This document shows, in pieces, positions 1 through 7,765 of a DNA stretch of 35,215 bases. The notes under the pieces were generated by a model that saw only the letters and a list, made by a program, of their open reading frames with translations, had not been told where the DNA came from and ran no database searches. The first letter of the stretch is position 1. The number at the start of each line of letters is the position of its first letter. This DNA comes from Candidatus Omnitrophota bacterium (lineage in GTDB: Bacteria > Omnitrophota > Gorgyraeia > Aquiviventales > Aquiviventaceae): positions 1-35,215 of the forward strand of contig JAHFGW010000013.1 of NCBI GenBank assembly GCA_023247235.1. Reading direction: 5' to 3'. The translations under genes were made by a program, and so were the position numbers.

Positions 1-1
1 C

Positions 2-85
2 ATCCTCTTCGTCCAGCATCACTTGGATGAGCCACTGGAGTCCTTTGTGATGCGGACGCTGCCAAGGCATCGATTCCTGGAATGA
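2..85 (+). CDS. C-terminal end of an upstream gene (partial)
   Basis: An open frame enters from the window edge, ends with HRFLE and stops at a TGA that overlaps the ATG of the next gene (ATGA). That translational coupling is why I treat it as a real gene end. Only 27 residues are visible, so the family cannot be read. In known BatA-type operons the preceding gene is often a DUF58 protein or a MoxR ATPase, which makes DUF58 a contextual guess only. Confidence 0.4.
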   Translation: MLFVQHHLDEPLESFVMRTLPRHRFLE

Positions 86-1941
86 CGTTCTTCTCCCCCT
101 TCCAGCTCCTGTGGCTGGCGGCGATCCCGGTGCTGTTGTGGCTCTGGCGCCTAGCCGCCGCGCAGCGGACGGTCCGCATCCCCAGCCTGGTGCCCTTCGA
201 GCATTTGATGCAGCGTCTGGCCCGCCGTCGGCGACAGTTGGTCGTCAACGCGCTCTTCTGGTTGCAGGCGGCCGCCATCGTCCTGCTTGCGGCCGCGCTG
301 GCCCGGCCGGCCCTATGGCAGCGACGGGCGCGGACCGTGCTGGTTGTCCTGGACACCTCGGCCAGCATGGGGGCCGTGCAGCGAGGCTCGACCCTGTGGG
401 CGCGCGGCACGCGGCAACTCCTGGCGCGGCTGCGCGCGACTCGGGGCGACCAGGTCTTGTTCATGACGACCGCGCCGGTGCGCGCGCTGTCGCCAGAACC
501 TCTGCGCGATCCGGCGCAGATCGCCCGCCTGGTGGGGGACGCGAAGGTCAACGACCTCGCGGGGACGCTTGGCACCGCCGCACACATCGGCCGGGCGTTG
601 CTCGGCGGCGTCGTGGACCGGACCCTTGTCGTGACGGATGAGCCCCCGCCGCAGCCGCCGCCAGAGGGCGTCGAGTTCCTCTCCGTCGGCACCCCGCTGT
701 CCAATGTGGCGCTGGTCGGCCTGGACACCCAAGGCGGCTTCTGCGCGGAAGAGCCTGCGCGCCTGGTGGCCAGCGTGCAGAATTTCTCGCGGCAGCCTGC
801 GCGGGTCGAGGTCACGGCCGCGCAGCGCGGGCGCGCGTTGGCCCAGCACGAGGCGACGTTGGCCGCAGGGGAGCGAGCCAATGTGGTGCTTGCGGTGCCG
901 GAGGGCACCGAAGGCTGGCTCGAGGTGGCGCTTCGGACGCCGGATGATGCGCTGGCCGCGGATAATCGCGCCTGGGTCCCCGTGCACCGTACGGTCGCGC
1001 TGCCCGTGGTGGTCCGCAGCGAGCGGGAAGCCTTCAACGACCTGATGAGCCGATGGCTGAGCGCCTGCCAGGGGCTGACCTGGACGAGGCAGGGGCCTGC
1101 GGACGCGGCCGGCCCGTATCTGCTGGTGACGGACGGTTCGGCCCGCCCCTCGGAAATCGAGGGGCGGGGCTCGCCCGCCACGGAACTCGCGGCCGCCGCG
1201 ACCCTGCAATGGCTGGACGGACGGCCCGCGCGCGGGCCCCGCCCCTCGTCATTTGAAGGCACCCGGGCCGAGGGGCGGGGCGGGCCGGTCTTGGCGCATT
1301 GGTTGGTGGATTCCGGTCATCCTGTGGGCTCATATCTCGGCGGCATCGAAGTGGTCGCGGCGTCGCTGGAGACGGGCTTGCCGGCAGGCGTCTCCGGAGA
1401 GCCGGTCGTCTGGAGCGTGCGGAACGGGCAGAAGGTGCCGGTCGTCGTGGCCGGCGAGCAGCAGGGGCACCGCCGGGTCGCGATCCTCGTGGATCCGGTG
1501 GACAGCCCGGAAGCGATGCCCCTGGTCGTGCTGTTTTTTAACAGCCTGCAATGGCTGATGAAGCGGGCGGATGTGGGGCGCACCGGCGAGCCGTTGTGGG
1601 GGGCGCTGCCCGCCGGGCCGGTGGCCGTCGAGCGGCCGGACGGTCGGACCGACCAACTCGCTCATCCCGGCGGGACGTTCCATTATGAAGAGACGACGCG
1701 CGCGGGGTTGTATCGCGTGGCGCAGGGACGCACGGAGCGGCGCTGGGGCGTCAACTTCCTCGATCCGGTGGAATCCAATCTGCTGGAGCGGCCGTCCACG
1801 TGGCAACCCGCCGACTCGAATGACACGGCGCCCATCTCGGCGCCGCGGGCGCCTCGGCCGTTGACCGACGCGCTCACCAGGCTGCTGCTGGTGCTTGTGC
1901 TCGTGGAATGGTGGCTGTACAGCCGAAGGCGATCATCGTGA
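82..1941 (+). CDS. BatA-like VWA-domain membrane protein
   Basis: The N-terminus (about residues 1-75) looks like the aerotolerance-regulator (BatA) N-terminal domain: two hydrophobic segments around 8-24 and 55-75 separated by a basic stretch. A von Willebrand factor A domain begins with a MIDAS-type DTSAS motif at residue 91. A C-terminal membrane helix lies near 598-613. Such proteins are membrane-anchored, with most of the chain in the periplasm, in MoxR/DUF58/VWA envelope operons; their biochemistry is poorly defined. The ATG overlaps the previous stop. Two GC-rich palindromes are embedded in frame (about residues 353-400) and encode low-complexity SARPSEIEGRG and RPSSFEGTRAEGRGG, which look like insertions. 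Confidence 0.85.
   Translation: MTFFSPFQLLWLAAIPVLLWLWRLAAAQRTVRIPSLVPFEHLMQRLARRRRQLVVNALFWLQAAAIVLLAAALARPALWQRRARTVLVVLDTSASMGAVQRGSTLWARGTRQLLARLRATRGDQVLFMTTAPVRALSPEPLRDPAQIARLVGDAKVNDLAGTLGTAAHIGRALLGGVVDRTLVVTDEPPPQPPPEGVEFLSVGTPLSNVALVGLDTQGGFCAEEPARLVASVQNFSRQPARVEVTAAQRGRALAQHEATLAAGERANVVLAVPEGTEGWLEVALRTPDDALAADNRAWVPVHRTVALPVVVRSEREAFNDLMSRWLSACQGLTWTRQGPADAAGPYLLVTDGSARPSEIEGRGSPATELAAAATLQWLDGRPARGPRPSSFEGTRAEGRGGPVLAHWLVDSGHPVGSYLGGIEVVAASLETGLPAGVSGEPVVWSVRNGQKVPVVVAGEQQGHRRVAILVDPVDSPEAMPLVVLFFNSLQWLMKRADVGRTGEPLWGALPAGPVAVERPDGRTDQLAHPGGTFHYEETTRAGLYRVAQGRTERRWGVNFLDPVESNLLERPSTWQPADSNDTAPISAPRAPRPLTDALTRLLLVLVLVEWWLYSRRRSS
1142..1168. repeat. GC-rich palindrome inside the VWA gene, copy 1
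   Basis: Arms CCCGCCCCTCG (1142-1152) and CGAGGGGCGGG (1158-1168) are perfect complements around a 5-nt loop GAAAT. The sequence just beyond continues as GGCTCGCC, so that GGGGCGGGGCTCGCC (1161-1175) recurs exactly inside ygfZ. It is in frame with the coding sequence. Confidence 0.6.
1236..1281. repeat. GC-rich palindrome inside the VWA gene, copy 2
   Basis: Arms GCCCCGCCCCTCG (1236-1248) and CGAGGGGCGGGGC (1269-1281) pair perfectly over 13 bp around a 20-nt loop. The arm word GCCCCTCG is the same as in the copy about 90 nt upstream, so the gene carries two related palindromes, both in frame. Confidence 0.6.
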
Positions 1942-1950
1942 TCGCGCGGC

Positions 1951-2005
1951 GGGACGTGTCGATTGTTCGCGTGTGGATCTGCGCAGCGAACAATCGACAT
2001 GTCCC
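1951..2005. repeat. Strong 20-bp inverted repeat between the two VWA genes
   Basis: GGGACGTGTCGATTGTTCGC (1951-1970) pairs with GCGAACAATCGACATGTCCC (1986-2005); the only non-Watson-Crick position is a G-T (wobble in RNA). The loop is 15 nt. It fills most of the 73-nt gap between the stop at 1941 and the ATG at 2015. No T-run follows, so it is not a standard intrinsic terminator; an mRNA-stability hairpin or a dispersed repeat is more likely. Confidence 0.75.
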
Positions 2006-2014
2006 GAGACGTTC

Positions 2015-4561
2015 ATGAATCTCTCATCCATCACCCTGTGGCTGCTGGCCTGCACCCTGGTCCTCTGGTTTGGGCGGCGGATTCCCTTGAGCGGGCTGCG
2101 GCGTCCAGCGGTCATCGCGTTGCGGCTGGCCGCGGTCAGCTTGGTCTGCCTTGCTTCGCTGGGCTTGAGCCGGCGCAGCGTGTCCGAGCAGCCCCAGTAT
2201 GTCCTCTATCTTGTCGATGTGTCGAGCAGCATGGATGCCCGGCAGTTGGGATGGGCTGCCCGGCGGATTAGCTCGCTGGAAGCCATCCGCCCCGCCGTCA
2301 TGCCACGCGCGCTCCTTGCCTTTGGCGCCGAGGCCAAGACGTTGATCCCCTTCGGTCGCGAGCCGCTGAGCGATCCCGAAGCGATCGAGGCGGCGCTGCG
2401 CGGCGCCGACGTCTCGCGCGAGGCGACCAACCTGGAAGCCGCCATGCTCGAAGCGTTGCGGCGGCTGCCGCCGGGCCGGAGCGGGCAGGTCGTGCTCCTG
2501 AGCGATGGAGCCGAAACCGCGGGGGACATCGGGCGGCTCCTGCCGCATCTCCGGCGGCTTGGGCTTCGGATGTTTCCTGTGGCGGTCCCGGTGTTCGGCC
2601 GAGCGACCACGATCTGGGACCAACTGGTCGCGCCGCCGGTGGTGCAGCGTGGCGCGCCGGTGAGCCTCCAGCTGGTCGTCTTCAGCGGCGCGAGCGAGCC
2701 GCGCAACGGGCAACTCAGCGTCAGCGTCAGCGGCGTGACCATCAAGCGCCAGCCGGTTCGCCTGCAGCCCGGCTGGCAGGTCCTGACCAGCAGCGTGCCT
2801 GCGATCCAGCAGGGAGCGCTCGGGCTTGAAGTCCAGCTGGCCATTCCTGGGGAGGGGCTGCAGGAGCGCCGCAGCGTCTACACCCAAGTGGAAGGGCCGC
2901 CCCACCTGCTGGTCGTCGACGATGAGGGCACGGCCATGCCGCTGCTGGGGCAAGCGCTGCGGCGGCGCGGCATCGATGTGTCTCTTGCGCGCTCCGTGGA
3001 TCTGCCTGCGCAGCCACCGGGGCTTCAGGATTACGATGGGGTCCTGCTGTTCGACGTGGCGAAGTCCGCGCTGCGCGCCGAGCAGACGGAGGCCCTGCGC
3101 GCCTACGTCGAGCGCTTCGGCGGAGGGCTGCTCGTGGTTGGCCTGGGCGGCTCGCTGGCGCAAGAGCTGGCCACTCCAGCGCGGCTGGATGAGCTGCTGC
3201 CGGTGACCTATGAAGCGAAGGGCCTGGAGGAATCGCAGCGGCGGGTCTGCATGATCATGCTGATCGACCGCTCCGCGTCCATGCTCGGTGCGCGCATCGC
3301 CGCCGCCAAGCGCGGCGCGGTGGCGCTGGTCAAGCAGCTGCAACCGGAAGACCTCGTGGGGCTGTTGGCGTTTGACACCAAGCCGTATGTCGTCGTCGAG
3401 GTGCAGCCGGCCGGCGCGGTACGGCCGGAGCTGATTGACCGGTTGGCGCGCCTGCGCTCCACCGGCGGCACCGACGTCTTTCCCGCGCTGCAAGCCGCCA
3501 AGTCACGGCTGGATCAAACGGATGCCACGGTAAAGCACATCCTCCTGCTGTCCGACGGCAATACCCCGTTTGATCGCCGGGTGTACCAGGCACTCACCGC
3601 GGAGTTGCGTGCGCGCCACATCACCGTCAGCACGGTCGGAGTCGGCGCCGCGTTCATCAACACACAGTACCTGCGATGGGTCGCGGACCAGACCGGCGGT
3701 AGATTCCATCAGCTGCGCAACCTGGAAGAGTTGCCGGTGTTGATTGCCCAGGACGCGCAGCAAGAGTTGGGCAAGCTCCCGTTCACCGAAGGCGCGTTCC
3801 GCCCGATGCGGAGCCCGACCTCAGATTGGTTCGACGACGTCGCGGATTGGCCGCTGCTGCGCGGCTACCTCACGACGACGCCCAAGCCCGGGGCGCAGGT
3901 CGATGTGACCGTGAAGGCGGGCGAGACGGAGGACCCGCTCTTGGCGCGCTGGATGCGTGGCCGCGGCCGCGTGGTCGTGTTCACGTCGGATGCCAATACG
4001 CGCTGGTCACCGGATTGGATCCGCTGGCCTGGCTTTGATGCCTGGTGGGCCCATGTCGCCCGCTGGACGATGCGACGAGACACCTCGGAAGAAGTGTTTG
4101 TCTGGGTGGACGACCAGGACGGCACGCCTCGCGTGATGCTCGAGGGTCGGCTGGAGGAGCCGCGCGGCACGCTGACCTCGGCGGACGGGACGCGCACCTC
4201 CCCCGTGTCGTTTGTCCAAACGGGGCGGTGGCGCTGGCAAGCCTCCGTGGAATCGGCGGGCAGCGGCTGGTTCGAGCTCGCGCTGGACTCGGGGCACGAC
4301 GAGCCGGCGGGTTTCACGACGCGATGGATCGAAATCGGGACGGCACCCGCCGCGCAGGAATTGCCCGGGCAGTTGCCGCGCGAGGCGCGGCTGCGCCAAT
4401 TGGCGATGGCGAGTACGGCTGCATTCGACGCGCCGGATCTGGCGTTCGTGCCGCCCTCGGCGCGCACGAGCGGCCAACAGCCCTTGCTGCCGTGGTTCCT
4501 CCCCCCCGTCCTGTTACTGCTCCTGGTCGATGTCGCGCTGCGCGGCAGCTCCATGTTATGA
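2015..4561 (+). CDS. Double VWA-domain membrane protein with GATase-like domain
   Basis: I place the start at ATG 2015 (MNLSSITLWLL), not at the longer ORF start at 1895, because the extension runs through the upstream gene and a 20-bp hairpin. The 848-aa product has two N-terminal hydrophobic segments (about 5-20 and 33-50) and a first VWA domain with DVSSS at residue 68. A class-I glutamine-amidotransferase-like segment follows (about 300-400), then a second VWA domain with DRSAS near residue 418, and a C-terminal hydrophobic helix. This architecture is typical of large COG2304-type proteins beside BatA genes. No catalytic role can be read. The stop overlaps the next ATG (ATGA), so the VWA proteins and the PDZ protein are translationally coupled. 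Confidence 0.82.
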   Translation: MNLSSITLWLLACTLVLWFGRRIPLSGLRRPAVIALRLAAVSLVCLASLGLSRRSVSEQPQYVLYLVDVSSSMDARQLGWAARRISSLEAIRPAVMPRALLAFGAEAKTLIPFGREPLSDPEAIEAALRGADVSREATNLEAAMLEALRRLPPGRSGQVVLLSDGAETAGDIGRLLPHLRRLGLRMFPVAVPVFGRATTIWDQLVAPPVVQRGAPVSLQLVVFSGASEPRNGQLSVSVSGVTIKRQPVRLQPGWQVLTSSVPAIQQGALGLEVQLAIPGEGLQERRSVYTQVEGPPHLLVVDDEGTAMPLLGQALRRRGIDVSLARSVDLPAQPPGLQDYDGVLLFDVAKSALRAEQTEALRAYVERFGGGLLVVGLGGSLAQELATPARLDELLPVTYEAKGLEESQRRVCMIMLIDRSASMLGARIAAAKRGAVALVKQLQPEDLVGLLAFDTKPYVVVEVQPAGAVRPELIDRLARLRSTGGTDVFPALQAAKSRLDQTDATVKHILLLSDGNTPFDRRVYQALTAELRARHITVSTVGVGAAFINTQYLRWVADQTGGRFHQLRNLEELPVLIAQDAQQELGKLPFTEGAFRPMRSPTSDWFDDVADWPLLRGYLTTTPKPGAQVDVTVKAGETEDPLLARWMRGRGRVVVFTSDANTRWSPDWIRWPGFDAWWAHVARWTMRRDTSEEVFVWVDDQDGTPRVMLEGRLEEPRGTLTSADGTRTSPVSFVQTGRWRWQASVESAGSGWFELALDSGHDEPAGFTTRWIEIGTAPAAQELPGQLPREARLRQLAMASTAAFDAPDLAFVPPSARTSGQQPLLPWFLPPVLLLLLVDVALRGSSML

Positions 4562-5397
4562 AGGAGACAAGAGACAGGAGACGGGAGACGCGGGAAAGGG
4601 AGTTTCCACGCCACGCATCTCTTGCGGCGGAATTGCTGACGGCTCTTGGCCTCTCACTCGTCTCATGTCTCATGTCTTATGTCCCCGCGCATGGCGCGGA
4701 GCCGGCACGATGGCCGTCGCTCTTCCGCGGCGTCGTGGTCGTCGACAGCCCAATCGGCGTGCAGGTCGTCAGCGTCGAGGCCGGCTCGCAGGCTTCGCTG
4801 GGCGACCTGCGGCCTGACGATGTGATCGTGCGCATCCAGGATCAGGACATCCGCACGATCGACGAGTTCGCGACGCTCTCCCTGACCCTGAAGGGCCGCG
4901 TCCCCTCAACCAACATGGTTGTTTTCCGGCGCGGGAGGGCGCAAGAGCTCACCCTGCACCTCTATAGTTACCCAATCCTCAAGACATGGGGCATTGAGGT
5001 GATTCCGGATTATGAGCTGCGCTTCGCCGAGGCGGCGACCGGCCTTGCCTACTGGGCGCGCATGGGCCGAGGCTTTGAAGAGGCCGGCAAGCCCGAGCAG
5101 GCCCTGGAGGCGTATGTCAACGCGCTGCACAACGATCCCGCGGACGTGCCCAGCGCGCTGAACGCCTCGCGGCTGCTCTGGGAGGTCGGGCGACTGCGAT
5201 TGACCGGCCACGACCTGGCCGGCGGCATCGCGGCCCTGGAGCAAGCGGTCACCATGCTGCAGCGGCTCATGGAGCAGCCGCTCAGCGACGAGCAGCTGCA
5301 GCTGGTGAAGGAGCAACTCCAACACACGCTCGATGCGCTGAAGCGCTCTCAGCAAAGCCTAGGACCGGCGCTTGAGCTAGACGCCCGTCTCGTATAG
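4558..5397 (+). CDS. Exported PDZ/TPR protein
   Basis: The ATG overlaps the VWA gene's TGA (ATGA), so I reject the longer 4045 ORF start. The 279-aa protein has a very basic N-terminus, a hydrophobic segment at about 25-42 and either a lipobox-like LVSC (Cys37) or a signal-peptidase-I-like site after AHG (about 46). A PDZ domain follows at about 55-130 (GVQVVSVEAGSQA... RPDDVIVRIQDQDI). TPR-like helices lie at about 165-260 (YWARMGRGFEEAGKPEQALEAY). It probably acts as an envelope scaffold with the two VWA proteins. The N-terminal basic and hydrophobic regions are both encoded by a 7-nt repeat hairpin, which is unusual. Confidence 0.75.
   Translation: MKETRDRRRETREREFPRHASLAAELLTALGLSLVSCLMSYVPAHGAEPARWPSLFRGVVVVDSPIGVQVVSVEAGSQASLGDLRPDDVIVRIQDQDIRTIDEFATLSLTLKGRVPSTNMVVFRRGRAQELTLHLYSYPILKTWGIEVIPDYELRFAEAATGLAYWARMGRGFEEAGKPEQALEAYVNALHNDPADVPSALNASRLLWEVGRLRLTGHDLAGGIAALEQAVTMLQRLMEQPLSDEQLQLVKEQLQHTLDALKRSQQSLGPALELDARLV
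4563..4686. repeat. Heptanucleotide repeat hairpin (GGAGACR / TGTCTCA), coding
   Basis: Left arm has four consecutive 7-mers: GGAGACA, AGAGACA, GGAGACG, GGAGACG (4563-4590). Right arm has four: CGTCTCA, TGTCTCA, TGTCTTA, TGTCCCC (4659-4686). The right-arm word is the near reverse complement (TGAGACR) of the left-arm word. The 68-nt middle is not repetitive. Both arms are translated in the PDZ protein (KETRDRRRETR and LVSCLMSYV). Confidence 0.75.
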
Positions 5398-5404
5398 ACT
5401 GTCT
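5379..5404. promoter_or_regulatory. Two AGAC/GTCT dyads before lexA
   Basis: AGACGCCCGTCT (5379-5390) and AGACTGTCT (5396-5404) are two short inverted repeats with the same AGAC/GTCT half-site, placed 12-38 nt before the lexA ATG. LexA proteins commonly repress their own gene, and LexA sites differ between phyla, so this is a candidate autoregulatory operator. The half-site is short and could be chance. Confidence 0.25.
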
Positions 5405-5416
5405 GAAGAGGGAGCC

Positions 5417-6046
5417 ATGTCAAAGCAACTGACCAAGCGCCAGCGCACAGTGCTCGAGACCATCCGATCCTGGATCCGCGAGCAAGGCTACCCTCCGACG
5501 ATCCGCGAGTTGGGCAAGCTCTTGGGCATCCGGAGCCTGCGCGGCGTGACGACGCATTTGGATGCGATCGCCAAGAAGGGATTTCTGAAGCGCGAATCGC
5601 GGGCGCGCGGCATCCGCCTGCTGGATCTCGTGGCGCCGTTTGAGCAGGCCCTGCGCATTCCGGTCCTGGGACGGGTCAAGGCCGGCGAGCCGGTGCTGGC
5701 GCAGCAGCATGTCGAGGAGCATCTCATCGTCGACGGCCGGTGGGTAGGCACCGCCTCGCCGGATGCCGATGCCCACTTCGCGCTGAAAGTCCGCGGCGAG
5801 AGCATGATCTCGGCCGGCATCTTCGACGGAGATTACGTGATCGTCCGGCAACAGACCAACGCGGCCAATGGCGATATCGTGGTCGCCCTGCTGGGCGAGG
5901 AAGCCACGGTCAAGCGATTCTACCGGGAGGACGGCCGCGTGCGGCTTCAAGCGGAGCATCCGACCATCCCGCCGATCTTCGTGAGCGAGTCGCAGGAGCT
6001 TCAAATTCTTGGGAAAGTCGTCGCCGTGTTCCGCCAGCTTCGCTAG
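5417..6046 (+). CDS. lexA: LexA repressor
   Basis: At 209 aa this is a normal LexA length. Residues 1-70 form the winged-helix DNA-binding domain (TKRQRTVLETIRSWI, PPTIRELGKLLGIRS). The self-cleavage bond is Ala89-Gly90 in GRVKAGEP. The catalytic Ser is 129 in VRGESM and the general-base Lys is 166 in ATVKRF, so the dyad is intact. It represses SOS genes and cleaves itself with RecA-ssDNA. ATG 5417 is preceded by GAGGGAG. It lies 19 nt after the PDZ gene and 9 nt before a cupin lipoprotein; neither is a classic SOS gene, so the cluster may be positional. Confidence 0.95.
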   Translation: MSKQLTKRQRTVLETIRSWIREQGYPPTIRELGKLLGIRSLRGVTTHLDAIAKKGFLKRESRARGIRLLDLVAPFEQALRIPVLGRVKAGEPVLAQQHVEEHLIVDGRWVGTASPDADAHFALKVRGESMISAGIFDGDYVIVRQQTNAANGDIVVALLGEEATVKRFYREDGRVRLQAEHPTIPPIFVSESQELQILGKVVAVFRQLR

Positions 6047-6055
6047 GATCGCCCG

Positions 6056-6583
6056 ATGCGGCGCATGGCGTTCAGGCGGGGACTGCTCGTGGCGCTGGCC
6101 TGGGCCGCCGCCGGGTGCGCCGCGTCATCCGCCTCGCGCGGATGGGCGCGCGATCCGATGTCAGCCGAGCTGGCCCGCTGGGTCGCCGAGCATCCGCTGG
6201 CGGCCGGTGAGAATATCCGCGTCGATGAGTTGGAGCGCTCCGCGTGGACCAGCCAGCATGTCGTCCAGATCCGAGAGGTGGAGCCGCTGCACGTGCATGC
6301 TTCCCATGATCTCCAAGTCATGCTGCATCGCGGTCATGGGGTCTTCCACTTGGGCCAGGAGGTCTGGCGTGTCGAGCCCGGCAGCCTCATGCAGATTCCG
6401 CACGGGGTGCCCCACGCCTTCGTCAATTGCAGTGCGGAGCCTGCCGTCGCCTTCGTCAAGATCACGCCGCCGTTCGATGACCAAGACGTCGTGATTGTGC
6501 AGGACGTGCCGTCGCCGCGGTCTGGTCTGGGCGAGCAACCGCCCCGGTGCACGATGACGGGGTTGGCTCCGCTCCCTCCGTAA
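6056..6583 (+). CDS. Cupin-domain lipoprotein
   Basis: 175 aa. The N-terminus is a lipoprotein signal with basic residues, a hydrophobic stretch and lipobox AAGC (Cys21). A single cupin barrel follows: motif 1 as HVHASHDLQVMLHRGHG and motif 2 as PHGVPHAFVN, which supplies the usual metal-binding histidines. The substrate cannot be predicted; cupins range from enzymes to small-molecule sensors. It starts 9 nt after lexA, with only a weak AGGA upstream, and ends 6 nt from the convergent DUF819 gene. A second ATG lies three codons in. Confidence 0.78.
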   Translation: MRRMAFRRGLLVALAWAAAGCAASSASRGWARDPMSAELARWVAEHPLAAGENIRVDELERSAWTSQHVVQIREVEPLHVHASHDLQVMLHRGHGVFHLGQEVWRVEPGSLMQIPHGVPHAFVNCSAEPAVAFVKITPPFDDQDVVIVQDVPSPRSGLGEQPPRCTMTGLAPLPP

Positions 6584-6589
6584 GGCGCG

Positions 6590-7765
6590 CTAGACGAGGC
6601 GCAGCAGCGCGCGCAAGAGATACGCCGCGCCGAGTCCGCAGTAAGTTCCCAGGGCGTTGCCAATCATGGCGAGGATCAGCCCGACCGCCGCCAGCCGTTG
6701 ATGGTAGACCGCCCCGACCATGGGGGCTGAGACCACCCCTCCGACGTTCGCCTGGCTCGCCGTCGCGAGCAGGCCCATCGGCCACTTCCAGAGGCGTCCC
6801 GCAATGAGCAGCACCGCGCCGTGCACCAGGACGGTTCCGATGCCCAGCGCGATCCAGGCCGGCGCCGAGCGCAGCGAAGACAAGTCCGACTGCGCGCCGG
6901 TTGCGGCCAGCACCAGATACAGCGCCGGATACCCAAGCCGATCCGCCTGCGATGCCGCGCGCCGCGCCGCGGGGATCAGGGAAACGCCGAGCGCTCCGGT
7001 AGTCGCCAACAGTACGGTCCAAGCGCCCGGTGAGGTCATCCACGTGCCGGTGGGCAGGCGAGCGCCCAGTCCGCGTGCCAGGATGCTGATCGTCACCGCC
7101 AGGGTCGCGCTGAGCCCTAGCGCGCGCCAGGGGAGGCGCGCGGACTGGGGCGCAGGGTTCTCCGCGGCTTCAGACGTCGCGGCCAGGGGCGTGTTCGGCG
7201 CGGAAGCCCCGAGCAGCCATCGGTTGAGGGTGGCTTGCACCCCGGAGCCTGCCACCAGCAGCGCCATCCAGGCGTAGGTGACCACCGCATCCACGACAAT
7301 CAGGGGCGCGAGGACGCTCGCGGGTGCCGCGAGCAAGTTGGCCAGCGCCAACAAATTCAACGTGCCGCCGATCCAGGTGGCTGCGAGGATGCCCCCGCCC
7401 ATCCAGGGGTCCGCAGGCAGGGTCGCGCGCAGGACGATCGTCCACACGGTCACTCCCAGGACGATGCCCAGCGCCCCGCAGGCGGCGGCGCCCAAGGCCG
7501 AAGCGCCCAAGCGGAGCGTCGCGCCCACATCCGTCCCCAGCAGCAACAGCGCCAAAGCGATAGGAAAGATGATTTGAGTCAACGCCCCAAGGGCCTGAGG
7601 ATCGGCCGGCAACCAGCCGAGGCTGCGGGCGAGCAAGGGCAGCACGTAGCACCAACACGGGATCGGCGCCCAGCGCAGCAGGCGGCGGCCCCACGGCTGC
7701 CGAGCCGCGAGCAGGATGCTCGCGACGATCCCGATCACCCACGCCAGTGATCTCGCGGAGCTCAC
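6590..7765 (-). CDS. DUF819-family membrane protein
   Basis: 391 aa, almost entirely hydrophobic, with about ten or eleven membrane helices. The glycine-rich segments IALALLLLGTDVGATLRLG, GGTLNLLALANLL and ASQANVGGVVSAPMVG match the DUF819 (YjcL-like) family, believed to be transporters or permeases of unknown substrate. The start is GTG 7765, overlapping the stop of the upstream NlpC/P60 gene by 4 nt (GTGA), so the two form a bicistron. A poorly conserved loop near residues 185-205 (LLGASAPNTPLAATSEAAENPAP) probably lies outside the membrane. Confidence 0.8.
   Translation of the reverse strand: MSSARSLAWVIGIVASILLAARQPWGRRLLRWAPIPCWCYVLPLLARSLGWLPADPQALGALTQIIFPIALALLLLGTDVGATLRLGASALGAAACGALGIVLGVTVWTIVLRATLPADPWMGGGILAATWIGGTLNLLALANLLAAPASVLAPLIVVDAVVTYAWMALLVAGSGVQATLNRWLLGASAPNTPLAATSEAAENPAPQSARLPWRALGLSATLAVTISILARGLGARLPTGTWMTSPGAWTVLLATTGALGVSLIPAARRAASQADRLGYPALYLVLAATGAQSDLSSLRSAPAWIALGIGTVLVHGAVLLIAGRLWKWPMGLLATASQANVGGVVSAPMVGAVYHQRLAAVGLILAMIGNALGTYCGLGAAYLLRALLRLV

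Noticed and set aside
1951-2005. Intrinsic terminator between the VWA genes
   Set aside because: No T-tract follows the stem, and the downstream gene looks like part of the same operon.
1895-2014. Upstream extension of the double VWA ORF
   Set aside because: The extension overlaps the end of the previous gene in another frame and reads through the 20-bp hairpin; MNLSSITLWLL at 2015 gives a proper membrane N-terminus.
2024-3493. 489-aa minus-strand ORF
   Set aside because: It is antisense to the double VWA gene, Arg/Gln/His-rich, and has no recognisable motif; a GC-rich shadow.
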